A stretch of 64,000 bases of DNA from JAEUMD01 sp050250815 (GTDB lineage: Bacteria; Pseudomonadota; Alphaproteobacteria; Rhizobiales; Hyphomicrobiaceae). The notes below the pieces were generated by a model, which saw only the letters and a program-made list of their open reading frames with translations, was not told the origin of the DNA and did no database searches. The position numbers were made by a program, and so were the translations under genes. The stretch covers positions 83,944 through 147,943 of the forward strand of contig JBFWNY010000005.1 of the NCBI GenBank assembly GCA_050250815.1. The letters run 5' to 3'. Below, piece after piece: positions 1-9,300 of the stretch (its first letter is position 1; each line of letters opens with the position of its first letter).

Positions 1-968
1 ACCGAGAACGAACCGACGATCTCCTGGTGGTCAGGTAGCGCGTTGCCCGCTGCGAACTGGGCGTTACCCGGAGCACCCGCAGTATTGAAGGCCGCCAGCA
101 GCGAGTCGCTGTCGATGATCTCGCCGTCGTGGTAGCCGATACCGGCGCGGATGCTGACACCGTTGAACGAACCCGCATAGCGCAGCGCAACCGCCCAGTC
201 GTCGTCCTCGCCCCACGAGGCCGAGAAGATGAAGCCGTTGAGCACCGGCGAGTCGTAGCGAACGAGGTTGCCGCGTCCGCCGTCGAGATTGCCGCGCCAC
301 AGGTCGCCGATGAGCGAGATGCCCTGGCCGGCGAAGAACAGCAGGCCGGGGAACTGCACGGAAAGCTGGTCGTTGGCGCTGCGCAGGAAGAAGCCCTCGT
401 TCCAGGTCTCCACGCTCGACAGAGAAACCGCCGACGTCCGCGACAGGTCCATTTCCGCGATGTTGTCGACCGCATTCGACTGCTGGCCGACGCTCACCGT
501 GCCGAGACGCTTGTGCTCGAGGAACCAGTACGAATGCCGAAGGATGATGCGCTGGCTGTCGTCGCCCACACCGACGAAGTTGAAGCCACCCGCGGGACCG
601 GGCACGAAGCCCTGGTCGACGAAGTCGGAGTTGGCCGAGCCGACCTCGATCTCAATCCGGTAGCCCGCCGCCATCTCGGGGCTGATCGTCGCCCGCCCTT
701 CCATGCCAAAGAGCGTCGTCGAGGTCTTGTTGTTGACCTGATAGAAGTTGCTCTCGCCGGTATCGTCCCACCACATCACGGCCTGGTTCACCTGACCGTA
801 GATGGTCAGCGACACCTTGCGATTGCCCTTGCGGACCGTGGTCGCCTCAAGCTCGGCGACGCGCTCTTCCAGATCCGCGCAGCAATCGCCGCCAAGATCG
901 GCTGCTGAGGCCGGCACGGAACCCAGCAATACGGCTGCCAGCGCAGCGAGACTAAGACCTGCCTTCAT
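1..968 (-). CDS. Porin, 3' end outside window
   Basis: Reading the minus strand from the ATG at 968 gives an uninterrupted frame to the window edge (322 codons seen). It begins with a signal peptide ending in PASA before ADLGG. A short Cys-Cys and coiled segment follows (DCCADLEERVAELEA), then a beta-rich region starting KVSLTIYGQVNQAV. This layout (signal peptide, short coiled coil, then a barrel strand with YGQVN) is typical of Hyphomicrobiales outer-membrane trimeric porins. The rest alternates in a strand/loop pattern rich in Gly, Asn and aromatic residues. It should form a passive diffusion channel in the outer membrane. The C-terminal strand lies beyond the window start. A remnant of another porin gene sits at 63715. 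Family certain in kind; substrate unknown. Confidence 0.85.
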   Translation of the reverse strand, partial: MKAGLSLAALAAVLLGSVPASAADLGGDCCADLEERVAELEATTVRKGNRKVSLTIYGQVNQAVMWWDDTGESNFYQVNNKTSTTLFGMEGRATISPEMAAGYRIEIEVGSANSDFVDQGFVPGPAGGFNFVGVGDDSQRIILRHSYWFLEHKRLGTVSVGQQSNAVDNIAEMDLSRTSAVSLSSVETWNEGFFLRSANDQLSVQFPGLLFFAGQGISLIGDLWRGNLDGGRGNLVRYDSPVLNGFIFSASWGEDDDWAVALRYAGSFNGVSIRAGIGYHDGEIIDSDSLLAAFNTAGAPGNAQFAAGNALPDHQEIVGSFS

Positions 969-1248
969 GAAAACGCCCCTTCGAGCTGCAGCGCCGGACG
1001 CAGCACAGGCGGCGCAAATTCCCCCAAAACCTTACATCCGGCTTAGGCGATTCGATCCCTCCGGCACAATGTCTGCCCGGCGCCGCCAAAGGACTTATGG
1101 TTCAGGAAAGCACGACGGCGCCCGACCTGTGGCCGATTTGCGCCCCTCCGCCAACCGTCCCCATGCCTTAATTTGCAGCGATTGACGGACTCGCAGGCGC
1201 ACGCCAAGGTGCGGCGGACTCTTCCGAGCAGAGGCGGACAAGACCACC

Positions 1249-1851
1249 ATGACGAGCAAGACGACTGTCATCAGGCTCCCGGCCACCCTGCTGGCCGCCT
1301 TGTCGCTCGCGGCCTGCTCGGGCGGGCCCAGCCCTCTCCCGTCCCTTTCGACCGGTTCGGTCTCCGCGACCGCGCCCGCCACGCCCGTCGATCCGGTCCA
1401 GGCGGCTGCCCAGGCCGAGGCGGAGTCGCGCGGCACATATACCAGCCGCGCTTTCCAAGTCGGCTCGACCTCGGCGCGGGCCGTCAAATGCGGCTTCAAC
1501 TTCGATCCCGCCCGTCTGCGCCAACAGTTCATGGCCGCAGAGGCCACCTCGGGCACGGCCGCCGCCGACATGGAGAAGGTCGAGAAGCTCTACGACATCT
1601 CGTTCAACGGGATCTCGCGCGGCATTGCCGACAAGCAGGACTACTGCTCGGACGCAAAGTCGAAGGAAATCAAGGAAGACCTGACGCGGCATCTGGCCGG
1701 TGACTACAAGCCCAGGCCACAGAAAAAGGTGGCTCAGGACAGCGGCGGCCTGTTCGGCGGAATATTCGACGCCAGCGGCGATGTTGATAACGGTCCCAAG
1801 ATCGGCACCACCGATTGGTGGGAAAAACAGAATGAGAAGATGGGCCGCTGA
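1249..1851 (+). CDS. Predicted lipoprotein of unknown function
   Basis: 200 residues. The N-terminus has basic residues, a hydrophobic stretch and a lipobox LAAC with the Cys at residue 23, so it should be processed by signal peptidase II and lipidated. A Ser/Pro/Thr-rich linker follows, then an alpha-helical domain with a conserved-looking CGFNFDPARLRQQF segment and two further Cys (CGF and DYCSD). The C-terminal part is polar and charged. GGCGGAC/GAGG-like purine stretches precede the ATG. It is divergent from the porin at 968 across a 280-base gap that must contain both promoters. I do not recognise a named family. Confidence 0.75.
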   Translation: MTSKTTVIRLPATLLAALSLAACSGGPSPLPSLSTGSVSATAPATPVDPVQAAAQAEAESRGTYTSRAFQVGSTSARAVKCGFNFDPARLRQQFMAAEATSGTAAADMEKVEKLYDISFNGISRGIADKQDYCSDAKSKEIKEDLTRHLAGDYKPRPQKKVAQDSGGLFGGIFDASGDVDNGPKIGTTDWWEKQNEKMGR

Positions 1852-1935
1852 GTCTCCCCAAAGCCGCCGTGCGTGCCGTTTCGGCGGCTGCAGTTGCGCG
1901 CTATCCCTCGCAAGACGGCATCCTGTTGAGACGGC

Positions 1936-2319
1936 GTGACGGATCGGCCGGCCCTCGTGCAGCAACTCCTGCTCATTGAAATCGTCTCGAAGCTGTCAGC
2001 CGGCCTGCTGCTGATGGCGCTGCCGCGCGCTACCGCCCGTCTCATGGGCCTGCCGGTACCCGACTTGAGCCTGTGGCCACGTCTCGTTGGTGCACTGCTC
2101 GTGGGGATTGCGGCGGCAACGTTTATCGAACTCCGGCTTCCCGGATCGAAGGGCTTGAGCCTCGCCGGGCTGATCGCCATCAATCTCTTCGTCGCCGCCG
2201 GACTGTTCGTCGCTCTCGTACTGCGGTCGGGCGCACCAACGCGCCGAGGCCGGGTCGCACTGTGGCTGCTGTTCGGCCTGCTCGTGCTTGCGAGCCTCTT
2301 CGAGATCGCGCAGGCCTGA
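1936..2319 (+). CDS. Small integral membrane protein
   Basis: 127 residues starting at GTG. Almost wholly hydrophobic with four predicted membrane helices (about residues 7-30, 45-63, 72-93 and 105-125), separated by short loops such as PRATARLMGLPVPD and a basic loop RSGAPTRRGR. No catalytic motif is visible. GC3 is high and the frame spans the whole interval, which supports a real gene. It lies 84 bases after the lipoprotein gene on the same strand, so the two may be co-transcribed. Function not recognised. Confidence 0.6.
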   Translation: MTDRPALVQQLLLIEIVSKLSAGLLLMALPRATARLMGLPVPDLSLWPRLVGALLVGIAAATFIELRLPGSKGLSLAGLIAINLFVAAGLFVALVLRSGAPTRRGRVALWLLFGLLVLASLFEIAQA

Positions 2320-2564
2320 CGTAACGGCTCGTTAACCGTGCCACCGTTTCGGCAGGCACGCTCCTTGCTCCCATTCCATCCCGAAAGCGACACGAAAGCA
2401 TTTCGTGGTGGGATTGCAGCCGCTATCCGAGCCGCCCTGCCCCTGATCGTCCGAGATGGAAGCAGGCAAGCTTCGGCCCATGACGCGACCCTCTGTCCGT
2501 GGCTAGGGCAGGCCACGGCGCTCGAGGACATTCGATTCCATCTGCACAGGCTCCAGGAGCGCGC

Positions 2565-3821
2565 ATGATGTTGGCCCCTTCCCCCGCTGTCCCGGCACTG
2601 CACCGGTTGACGAGCGAAGAGCTATCCTCCCCAGCGGGCGAGGACCGCATCAATGCATCCCCATCCCTGCTTAGCGCCACGCCTCCGAACGTCGTCTACG
2701 CCGAGATCGGCACCCCGGACGCTCTCGAGCGCATCGGCTGCGAGTGGGACGAGCTGTTCGCGCGGGCGGGCCAGCCGCCCCAAGTGTTCCAGACCCACGC
2801 ATGGTGCCGCCACTGGTGCCGCCACTTCCTGACGTCCAAAGGTGGAGCGCCCACGGGCAAGATCCAGCTGTTCATTGTGACCGCGCGCCGCGCGGGCCGC
2901 CTCGTACTGGTCTGGCCGCTGGTCATCGAGCGATCTCTGGGTGTCTCCTGCCTCACTGGTCTCGGCCATCCCGTGACCCAGTATGCCGACGCGGTGATCG
3001 ACAGCGCGGAGCCCGATGCCGCCGCCATCCTCTCAGGGGCGCTGCAGCACGCCATCCGCCGTTCCGGAGCCGATCTCGTGCACCTGCGCAAGGTGCGCGC
3101 CGACGCCGCCATCCACACCTTAATCTCGGAATCACGGGCGACAGCTACTGCACGCGAAGTTGCCCCCTTCGTCGATCTGAAATCAGCTTCAGACTTCGCA
3201 ACCTTCGAGAAGCGCTACCCCTCGAAAGCGCGCAAGAACCGCAAGCGGCAGATGCGCCGTCTGGAAGAGCGCGGCGTGGTCGCGCTCGAGCAGGTGCTGG
3301 GCGGCGAGCGCGCCGCCGAGCTTGCCTCGACCGCCGTACTGTTGAAGCGAGCTTGGCTCAAGTCCAAGGGGCGGGTTTCCCCCGCATTGCGCGATCCGAG
3401 GTTCGAGGCATTCTTTGCCGATGTCGCGCGTGAAGGCGTGCCAAGCACCGGCTGCGTCGTCACCGTTCTGACAACGAGCGGCGAACCCGCCGCCATCGAA
3501 ATCGCCTTCGAGTGCAAGGGCCACAGAGCCGTGCACGTGATCGTCTACGCGATGAAGTTCATGCAGCACAGCCCCGGGCAACTGCTCATCGAGCACAGTC
3601 TCGCGCGCTGCTATGAACGCGGCATCTCCACCTACGACCTGCTGGCACCGTCCGATGGCTACAAATCCGATTGGGCGGGTGAGAACGTCGTCGCGGTCAA
3701 CGACTGGGCACTCGGCATCACCGCGCGCGGTCGCCTCTACGCCGAGGGCTACCTGGCGCGCCTGAGGCCGGCGCTCAAGAATGCCGTCGTAAGCGCTTCC
3801 CGCGCGTTCAAATCGGCCTGA
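2565..3821 (+). CDS. FemAB-like GNAT-fold acyltransferase (CelD/BioF2-like family)
   Basis: 418 residues from the ATG at 2565, chosen because AGGAG lies at 2555-2559; an in-frame ATG at 2568 is equally possible and the frame is open further upstream. The middle holds the mark of the Acetyltransf_6 (PF13480) family: a basic segment KARKNRKRQMRRLEERG preceding the second GNAT-like half, then EIAFECKGHRAVHVIVYAM and a C-terminal SPGQLLIEHSLARCYERG. Such proteins are soluble cytoplasmic acyl- or aminoacyl-transferases and often sit in exopolysaccharide or envelope gene sets. Here no polysaccharide genes adjoin it. Family assignment is good; acceptor unknown. Confidence 0.75.
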   Translation: MMLAPSPAVPALHRLTSEELSSPAGEDRINASPSLLSATPPNVVYAEIGTPDALERIGCEWDELFARAGQPPQVFQTHAWCRHWCRHFLTSKGGAPTGKIQLFIVTARRAGRLVLVWPLVIERSLGVSCLTGLGHPVTQYADAVIDSAEPDAAAILSGALQHAIRRSGADLVHLRKVRADAAIHTLISESRATATAREVAPFVDLKSASDFATFEKRYPSKARKNRKRQMRRLEERGVVALEQVLGGERAAELASTAVLLKRAWLKSKGRVSPALRDPRFEAFFADVAREGVPSTGCVVTVLTTSGEPAAIEIAFECKGHRAVHVIVYAMKFMQHSPGQLLIEHSLARCYERGISTYDLLAPSDGYKSDWAGENVVAVNDWALGITARGRLYAEGYLARLRPALKNAVVSASRAFKSA

Positions 3822-3848
3822 CGACGCTGCGAACGGCCTGCTTCCGCC

Positions 3849-4907
3849 CTACGACTTGACGCCCAGCTTACGCTGCAGGCTCGACGAAGACGTCGTGTAC
3901 TGGAACAGCAGCTTCTTGTCCGGATAGATGTAGGCGTGCGCCTTCTGCGCCATGAGAGCCGCCTCGTGGAAGCCCGACAGGATGAGCTTCAGCTTGCCCG
4001 GATAGGTGTTGATGTCGCCGACCGCGAAGATGCGCGGCTCACTCGTCTCGAACTTTTCGGTGTCGACCGGAATGAGGTTCTCGTCGAGATTGATCCCCCA
4101 ATCCGCAATGGGCCCCAGCTTCATCGTGAGACCGAAGAAGGGCAGCATGGCCGTCGTCGGAACGCGCTCCTCCCCCGCCTTGGTCTTGACGGTGGCCGCT
4201 TCCAGCCAGCCGTCGGCACCGTGCAGGGCGGAAACCTGACCGATCAGCAGCCGCATCTTACCGGTAGCGACAAGCTCGCGCATCTTCTCGACCGAGTGCG
4301 GCGCGCCGCGGAAGTCGTCGCGCCGATGGACGAGTGTCATCGAGCGTGCGATCGGCTGAAGATTGAGCGTCCAGTCGAGCGCACTGTCGCCACCACCGAC
4401 GATCATCACGTCCTTGTCCATGAACTCGGCCATCTTACGCACCGAGTAGAACACCGACCTGCCCTCGAACGCCTCGATGCCTTCCAGCGGCGGCCGCTTT
4501 GGCGTGAACGAGCCACCGCCGGCCGCGATGACCACGACCTTGGTCAGGAACTGTGTGCCCTGATCGGTGGTCAGGCGGAAACGATCCCCCTCGCGCGTCA
4601 GCGCATCGATACGCTCGCCAAGGTGGAACGTAGGCGAAAACGGGCGGATCTGCTCCATGAGCTGATCGGTGAGCTGCTGGCCTGTTACGATCGGCAGACC
4701 GGGAATGTCGTAGATCGGCTTCTCGGGGTACAGCTCGGCGCACTGCCCGCCGACCTTGTCCAGGATGTCGACGAGATGCGATTTGATATCGAGAAGACCC
4801 AGCTCGAACACCGCGAAAAGCCCGACCGGACCGGCACCGATGATGACGACATCCGTCTCGATCGGCCCCGGCGCACCGCCACCGTTTCCGGGATCTGATT
4901 CGAGCAT
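3849..4907 (-). CDS. Ferredoxin--NADP+ reductase, thioredoxin-reductase-like type
   Basis: 352 residues from the ATG at 4907, which has AGGAG eight bases upstream; an upstream in-frame ATG at 4946 lacks such a site. The N-terminal FAD-binding Rossmann motif reads VVIIGAGPVGLF, and an NADP-binding Rossmann site occurs as VMIVGGGDSALDW. The C-terminal FAD contact is RIFAVGDINTYPGKL. The Cys pair of thioredoxin reductases is absent, which separates this YumC-type FNR from TrxB. The sequence QCAELYPEKPIYDIPG is diagnostic of the family. It oxidises NADPH and reduces a ferredoxin, and the adjacent upstream gene encodes one, so the two probably form an electron-transfer pair. Confidence 0.9.
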   Translation of the reverse strand: MLESDPGNGGGAPGPIETDVVIIGAGPVGLFAVFELGLLDIKSHLVDILDKVGGQCAELYPEKPIYDIPGLPIVTGQQLTDQLMEQIRPFSPTFHLGERIDALTREGDRFRLTTDQGTQFLTKVVVIAAGGGSFTPKRPPLEGIEAFEGRSVFYSVRKMAEFMDKDVMIVGGGDSALDWTLNLQPIARSMTLVHRRDDFRGAPHSVEKMRELVATGKMRLLIGQVSALHGADGWLEAATVKTKAGEERVPTTAMLPFFGLTMKLGPIADWGINLDENLIPVDTEKFETSEPRIFAVGDINTYPGKLKLILSGFHEAALMAQKAHAYIYPDKKLLFQYTTSSSSLQRKLGVKS

Positions 4908-5012
4908 CGGCTTGGCTCCTGTTAAAGCCGCGGACACGCGGCTCATGGGCGAGCGTCGCTGGTCGCGCGGGGCATAAACTTCGGTTGACCGCCAGCCTGA
5001 CGTTGCAACCGC

Positions 5013-5333
5013 TCAGAATTGCTTGGCGGGAACGCGCAGCACGAGGCCATCGAGAGCGTCGGTCACCTTGATCTGACAGGACAGCCGGCTCTCCTCGCGC
5101 ACGTCGAAGGCGAAATCCAGCATGTCCTCCTCGGTCTCCGCGGGCTTGCCCGTCTTGTCCTGCCAAGCGGGATCGACGTAGACGTGGCACGTGGCGCATG
5201 CGCACGCGCCGCCGCATTCGGCCTCGATGCCCTGAACGTCGGCGAGCTTGGCCGCCTCCATGACGGTCTGGCCCGATTTTGCCTCGACGACCTGGCTGCT
5301 GCCGTCGGGTTGTATGAACGTAATCTTCGCCAT
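5013..5333 (-). CDS. Adrenodoxin-type [2Fe-2S] ferredoxin
   Basis: 106 residues. Cluster ligands follow the adrenodoxin/putidaredoxin pattern: Cys40, Cys46, Cys49 (CGGACACATC region) and Cys86, i.e. C-x5-C-x2-C-x36-C. The acidic surface stretch after the third Cys (residues about 66-80, ETEEDMLDF) is typical of the partner-binding helix. It lies 105 bases upstream of the FNR gene on the same strand, so NADPH to FNR to ferredoxin is the likely path. The final acceptor is not in the window: no cytochrome P450 or IscS-type gene is adjacent. It could serve a P450 or Fe-S assembly. Confidence 0.92.
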   Translation of the reverse strand: MAKITFIQPDGSSQVVEAKSGQTVMEAAKLADVQGIEAECGGACACATCHVYVDPAWQDKTGKPAETEEDMLDFAFDVREESRLSCQIKVTDALDGLVLRVPAKQF

Positions 5334-5534
5334 CTGCCTCGGCTACTCCTCGCGTGCGGCGCGCCACACCGTAGCGTGCGACGCCATGTCGGACTGCGGC
5401 GCATCCCGCGGGCGCGCTCCGCAGGCCCAATCCGCGGGGCGAGGATTAGTCGTCATGATCGGGCAATTCAAGCTGTCGAGATCGGCAGGTGGGGTCTTTA
5501 TCGTCGCGCCCGACGACGTGACGAACGCCAGGAG

Positions 5535-5984
5535 CTAATACGCCGCGATGTGGGCGAGCACCTCGGCCAGCGCCGCCTCGATGGCGCGGAGCGGCGCTTC
5601 GGCCTCCTCCACGCCCGGTGCGGTTTGGCGCTCGGCGGCCTCGGCCGCCTCTGCCAGTGGCCAAGCGCCGACGGCACGTGCCGATCCTTTCAGCGTGTGG
5701 CACGCGGCCTGCCAGGCCTGTGCGCACGGCGGTTGAGCGGCCGCCGCTTCCCTGATCCGCTCCAGCGTGCGCGGGGCCTCCCCGGCAAAGAGCGCCAGGA
5801 CTTCGCGCTCGAGCTCGAGGTTGCCCAGCGTATATCGGTCGAGATGGGCGTGGTCGATCGGCAGGCCTTGCTGACGGCCGGGGATCGTCGCGGCCTGCCG
5901 GCGGGCGGCAAACCCCCGTCCACCCGGACGGACGGAAGGACAGCTTACTCCTGCGGCCTTCTCGATCGTCGCGTCGCTCGCCAT
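5535..5984 (-). CDS. Histidine phosphotransfer (Hpt) domain protein
   Basis: 149 residues; GGAGG lies four bases before the ATG. The C-terminal 110 residues form an all-helical Hpt domain with the phosphoacceptor motif CHTLKGSARAVGA, His96 being the predicted site. The first 40 residues are low-complexity and basic. A stand-alone Hpt relays phosphate between a hybrid sensor kinase and a response regulator; no such partner gene is adjacent. It is divergent from the giant repeat protein at 6361, and about 375 bases separate the two starts. Confidence 0.8.
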   Translation of the reverse strand: MASDATIEKAAGVSCPSVRPGGRGFAARRQAATIPGRQQGLPIDHAHLDRYTLGNLELEREVLALFAGEAPRTLERIREAAAAQPPCAQAWQAACHTLKGSARAVGAWPLAEAAEAAERQTAPGVEEAEAPLRAIEAALAEVLAHIAAY

Positions 5985-6360
5985 GAGACCTCCGTTCGGC
6001 CGAGCGGCGGGCGGCCGTGCCCACCGGGTGCCTGATCCGGACTTTAGACCCGCTCGCGATAACCTTCGGTAAACGAACAGCGAACCCGCGGTGGCAACCT
6101 GCGACCGCTCGGAAGCCCACGAATCGGTTGGAAAAAAGTACTAGCGCCCAGTCTGTGGCACCGCGTGGTTGCCTATCCTTCGTTTCGCCCCAAACCACCA
6201 ATAATCGGGAACGTTGGGGGACGGATCGTGCAGCGGGGTGCTCCGGCCGGCACCAAACGGTGGCTTCGCGCGAAAAATGTCTTCCGTGCGGGCGCTGTCG
6301 TGCTCTATGTCGTTCGGGAGGGGGGAGAGCGCCGCGTTTTCTCGGCGTTCGACAGCGTTC
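5985..6360. other. Gene-free divergent promoter region
   Basis: Non-coding interval between the Hpt gene (minus) and the giant repeat protein (plus). The frame of the downstream gene is open back to 6214 with alternative ATGs at 6277 and 6307, so part of it could be coding. I see no convincing promoter boxes or repeats. Confidence 0.4.
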
Positions 6361-9300
6361 ATGGCAAAGGATCAGGCGAGACAGGCAAAGACTTCCGATG
6401 CGCCGGACCGCACGGCCTCGGAGGATGCTGCTCGCCCCGAAAAGAAGCCCGGTGACTTGCCCGCCGACCCTGCCGGCTCGAATGCGTCCCAGGTCACGGC
6501 CAGCAATCCGAAAGCGGAACCCGCGCAGCGCGTCGAGCCGCCCGCCCTTCCCAAAGCGGCAACAGGGGCCACTCCCCACGCGGTACCGCCGCCACTCCCG
6601 GGTTCTGGAACGGGCGCGTCCATCGCTCCCCCGCCACGCCCCGGCTCCGATCTGCCACCCGTGCCCTCGATCCCGGCCTTGCCAAGCGTCTCTTTACCCA
6701 CCGCATCGCCGATTCCGGCAAATGCGGGCGGAGCACCGCAGTCGCCTCCCCAGCCGCCGACATTGGGCGGCCTGACCGCCGTTTCGGCCACCGGTGCCTC
6801 CAAACTCGAGGCGGCAGCTGCCCGAGCCGACGGCCCGCCGGTACGCAAACCAGACCCGGAGCCTGCCAGGCCCGCCCAGTCTTCCCAGCGGTCCAACGGG
6901 GCGGCAAAACCTGCGAACGCCACGCCGCCCGCGCCCAGCGCATCCCACGAGACCGCCGCGCCTCCCGATGACGCCTTGACTTTGCCCGAGGACGAGCACG
7001 ACGCCGACTACTATGAGACGAACGACGCGACACCCGCCAATCGCGTCGCGCGGCGTCGGCCTGCCGGTCCCGTCCGTCACAAGATCGCCGCCAACGACGA
7101 CGTGCCGTCCATCGGCGGTCTCATATATGCCCTGGAGCAGAAACCTTCGAACGCGGTCTTCCGGCACGCCGCGATGGCAAGCGGCATCTGGGCGGCGCTC
7201 GGGCTCGTATTCGCTATCTTCTCGTTCGCCAACGAACCGGCGGGCATGACGTGGCTGGCGCTGCTCGCGCGACCGGCGACCTTCATCACCTTCGCTGGCA
7301 TCCTCGTTCCGATCGCCGTGTTCTGGTTCCTCGCCCTGCTGTCGTGGCGTGCCGAAGAGCTGCGGCTGCGATCCTCGACCATGACCGAGGTCGCCGTGCG
7401 GCTTGCCGAACCCGACCGCATGGCGGAGGATTCGATCGCCTCCCTCGGGCAGGCCGTGCGCCGTCAGGTCGGCTTCATGAACGAGGCCGTCGGGCGCGCG
7501 CTCGGACGTGCTGGCGAGCTGGAAGCCCTCGTCCACAACGAAGTGTCGGCGCTGGAAGCCTCCTACGAAGAAAACGAGCTGCGCATCCGCGGCCTCATCA
7601 AGGAGCTTGCGGGTGAACGCGAGGCACTGTCGGCGACCTCGACCAATTTCAACGATACGCTGCGCACGCTAGGCAGCGAGGTTCCGCAGCTCATCGAGAA
7701 ACTGTCGAACCAGCAGAGCAATCTGGCCCGCATCATCCAGGGCGCGGCGGAGAACCTTACGGCGCTCGAGTCGACGCTGGGGAACAGCATCGGCTCGCTG
7801 GAGACCCAGCTCGGCGGCCGCACGCACCAGCTCCAGGGCGTGCTTGAAACCTACACCGGTGCGCTCGGCACCGCCTTGGGTACTCGCACCGAGCAGCTGC
7901 GCGGATTGCTCGAAAGCCATACGGGCGAGGTGAACGAAGCGCTGCAGGCCCATACCGGCGGCGTGCGCCAGATGCTCGACCATCGCGCCGGCGAGCTGGG
8001 CAGCGCGCTTGGTATGCGCACCGAGCAGATGCAGAAGATGCTCGAGGCCTACACCGGCGCTCTGGCGTCCGCGCTCGGCTCGCGCACGGACCAGATGCAA
8101 TCGGCGTTCGCAACGCACATGAAGGCGCTGGACACCGCCATCGCCAACCGTACCAACAACCTGCAGACCGTGTTCGAGGAGTATGCGCGCGCGCTCGACA
8201 CGACGCTTGCAACCCGGTCGGAGCATCTCGACATGCAGATCGTCGAGCGTACGCGCGCGCTCGATTCCTCCTTCAAGGAGCGCCTGCGGCTGTTCGACGA
8301 ATCCATCGAGCGTTCGACGCACGACATCGACCGCGCGGTCGAGGAACGCACCGGTGTGCTGGCCGCAGCGCTGAGGTCTCACGCCGACACCTTCACCGAG
8401 ACCATCTCGCGCCAGACGCTGGAACTCGACGAGCAGTTGAGCCAGGGCATCGTCGCGGTCCGCCGAACGAGCGAGAACATCACGCGCCAGTCGCTCAAGG
8501 CCATCGAGACGCTGACCGGGCAGTCCGAACTGCTCAAGGACGTGTCGGAGAACCTGCTGACGCAGATCCACACCGTTACCGACCGCTTCGAAACCCAGGG
8601 GCAGACGATCGTCAAGGCTGCAAACGCGTTGGAGACGGCCAACAGCCGCATCGACCGTACGCTGCAGGCCCGCCATACCGATCTTGCCAACACACTCGAG
8701 CGGCTCGACTTGAAAGCCGGCGAGTTCGGCCGCTACATCACCGACTACACCGCCAACATCGAGGGCTCGATCTCCGATGCCGAGGCGCGGGCACGCGCCG
8801 CCGCGGACCAGCTTCGCATCGGCACCGACACCCATCGCCAGCAGGCGCTGAGCGAGATCGAGCGCCTGAAGGCCGAGGCCGACGAAGAAAGCGCGCGGGC
8901 GCTCGATGCACTTCGCAGCCGCCTGTCGACAGTTTCCGACGAAATGTCGTCGCAGCTCGGCTCGCTCTCGAACCGCTTCGACCAGACGTCCGAGGAGGTG
9001 CGCAAGCGCACGCAGCATGTCGCCGATGAGCTGGCGCGCGAACAGAACCGCATGACCGCGGAGCTGGATCGCCTGCCGCGCACGACCCGCGAGAGTGCGG
9101 ACGCCATGCGTCGAGCGCTGCAGGATCAGCTCAAGGCGCTCGACCAGCTGTCGAGCCTGACGACGCGCGAGGCGCACCGGCGCGACGTGACGCTGCCGGC
9201 GGCCGACGGCGGCGCGCTGCAGGCCGCGCCCTCTCCGACACCGACACCACCAGCGACAGTCGCGCCGCGCCCGGCCGAAGCGCATTCGCCGCCCCCTCGC

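Noticed and set aside
129..908. Long plus-strand ORF of 259 codons near the start
   Set aside because: It is the antisense shadow of the porin gene, which has a signal peptide and family features on the minus strand.
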